Source of the DNA: Enterocloster aldenensis
GTDB taxonomy: Bacteria; Bacillota; Clostridia; Lachnospirales; Lachnospiraceae
Length of the DNA: 64,000 nt
NCBI RefSeq assembly: GCF_003434055.1
Contig: NZ_QVEX01000001.1
Span: 358,791-422,790, forward strand
Direction of reading: 5' to 3'
In this document: in pieces, positions 63,493-64,000 of the stretch
How the letters are laid out: every line of letters starts with the position of its first letter
How positions within the stretch are numbered: the stretch's first letter is position 1
The notes under the pieces: model-generated
Told to the model about the DNA's origin: nothing
The model's input: the letters and a program-made list of their open reading frames with translations, nothing else
Databases searched by the model: none
Program-made: the position numbers and the translations under genes

Positions 63493-64000
63493 CTATCCTG
63501 TACCACGTAATAAACATGCCACATGCTTCAGCCAATTCTTTAGATAACTGTCTCCATGATACTTCCTGTTTATCCACAAACGATTTGGAAACAGCATTTT
63601 GTAAATTGTTTTTACAACGCATTCATCATTAGAAAATGACTCTATAAAAATTTTGTGAATTATTGTAAAGTCTGCATATAAAGTATTTGCTTCCCACTTT
63701 TTATTAATAAAATCAACAAGCCGTTTTGCACGCCGATCCGTTCCAATTATGGATGAATAGAATTCTTCTGGAACAACCGCATGTACCCGTTCACACGCAA
63801 AATATGCACTGGCGGCCACCCTGTTCAAATAACCATCTGCTTCTGCGTAGCGGTATACTTGATTCCAATTTATATTTTGTTTGCCTAAAAGACATATATC
63901 ATAATACAGACGTAATCCTGGCTTCGCAGCATAATAGTGTACTGAGGAATGTACAAGACACATATACATTAACTCATCTGCGCCGATACCCCCCCCCCCC
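63493..64000 (-). CDS. Nucleotidyltransferase-family protein, C-terminal part, cut by window edge
   Basis: Open frame with stop at 63493 and no start before the window edge. It shows the C-terminal half of the same NTase_5-like family as its neighbour: ADELMYMCLVHSSVHYYAAKPGLRLYYDICLLG matches the neighbour's VCIHTAKHSY...RLHMDVD segment, and both end in KHVACLL/TCTVIRVLD-like helices. The first visible codons are GGG repeats from the terminal poly-C run and are not reliable. Two tandem members suggest duplication. Function unknown; family members appear in polysaccharide and peptide clusters. Confidence 0.75.
   Translation of the reverse strand, partial: GGGGIGADELMYMCLVHSSVHYYAAKPGLRLYYDICLLGKQNINWNQVYRYAEADGYLNRVAASAYFACERVHAVVPEEFYSSIIGTDRRAKRLVDFINKKWEANTLYADFTIIHKIFIESFSNDECVVKTIYKMLFPNRLWINRKYHGDSYLKNWLKHVACLLRGTG

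Noticed and set aside
62293..64000. Lasso-peptide type cluster, because NTase_5-like proteins occur in such clusters
   Set aside because: No precursor peptide, asparagine synthetase-like cyclase, PqqD-like or protease gene is visible here.

Overview
The window looks like the chromosome of a Gram-positive, Firmicutes-type gut anaerobe, most likely a Lachnospiraceae relative of Enterocloster/Clostridium clostridioforme. This is inference from gene content: AGGAGG ribosome sites, lipoprotein and wall-binding repeat proteins, a YesM-type histidine kinase, a DUF3798 transporter, Sapep-type dipeptidases and a HasB-like UDP-glucose dehydrogenase. No rRNA, tRNA, CRISPR array or insertion sequence was recognised. 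Almost every gene lies on the minus strand; the only clear plus-strand gene is the Rieske oxidoreductase at 7956-9419.

Left part (1-15.9 kb): the 5' part of a sensor histidine kinase; a LysR-regulated unit of a DUF3100-type two-part membrane protein plus a metal-dependent amidohydrolase; an M13 lipoprotein metallopeptidase divergent from an FAD/Rieske oxidoreductase; an IlvD/Edd dehydratase; and a Gld-like ABC exporter unit (ATPase, permease-GldG fusion, DUF4340 protein).

Middle part (15.9-28.3 kb): an ABC importer (DUF3798 lipoprotein, double ATPase, two permeases) runs directly into an M20 amidohydrolase and then, past a hairpin, two Sapep-type dipeptidases flanking an Xaa-Pro peptidase. 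A GntR/FCD regulator lies upstream. The neighbourhood suggests uptake and hydrolysis of peptides or N-acyl amino acids rather than sugars. A GNAT acetyltransferase follows.

Right part (28.5-64 kb): a very long single-strand surface polysaccharide locus, ending in a strong terminator at 28.5 kb. It encodes precursor enzymes (GlmM, phosphohexomutase, ManC, Gmd, Fcl, two nucleotide-sugar dehydrogenases, a CMP-sugar synthetase-like protein), a priming sugar transferase, several glycosyltransferases, two flippases, two polymerase-like proteins, two Wzz-like proteins, a wall-binding repeat protein, a SARP-like regulator and nucleotidyltransferase-family proteins. One Wzz-like protein carries a C-terminal degenerate GGDEF domain, one glycosyltransferase is fused to a calcineurin-like phosphoesterase, and the locus also encodes an EAL protein with degenerate REC and GGDEF domains. 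Together these suggest polysaccharide assembly tuned by cyclic-di-GMP or by relatives of its enzymes. The last 5-10 kb (two transport/polymerisation genes and two nucleotidyltransferase-like genes) is visibly AT-richer than the rest and may be a transferred serotype cassette.
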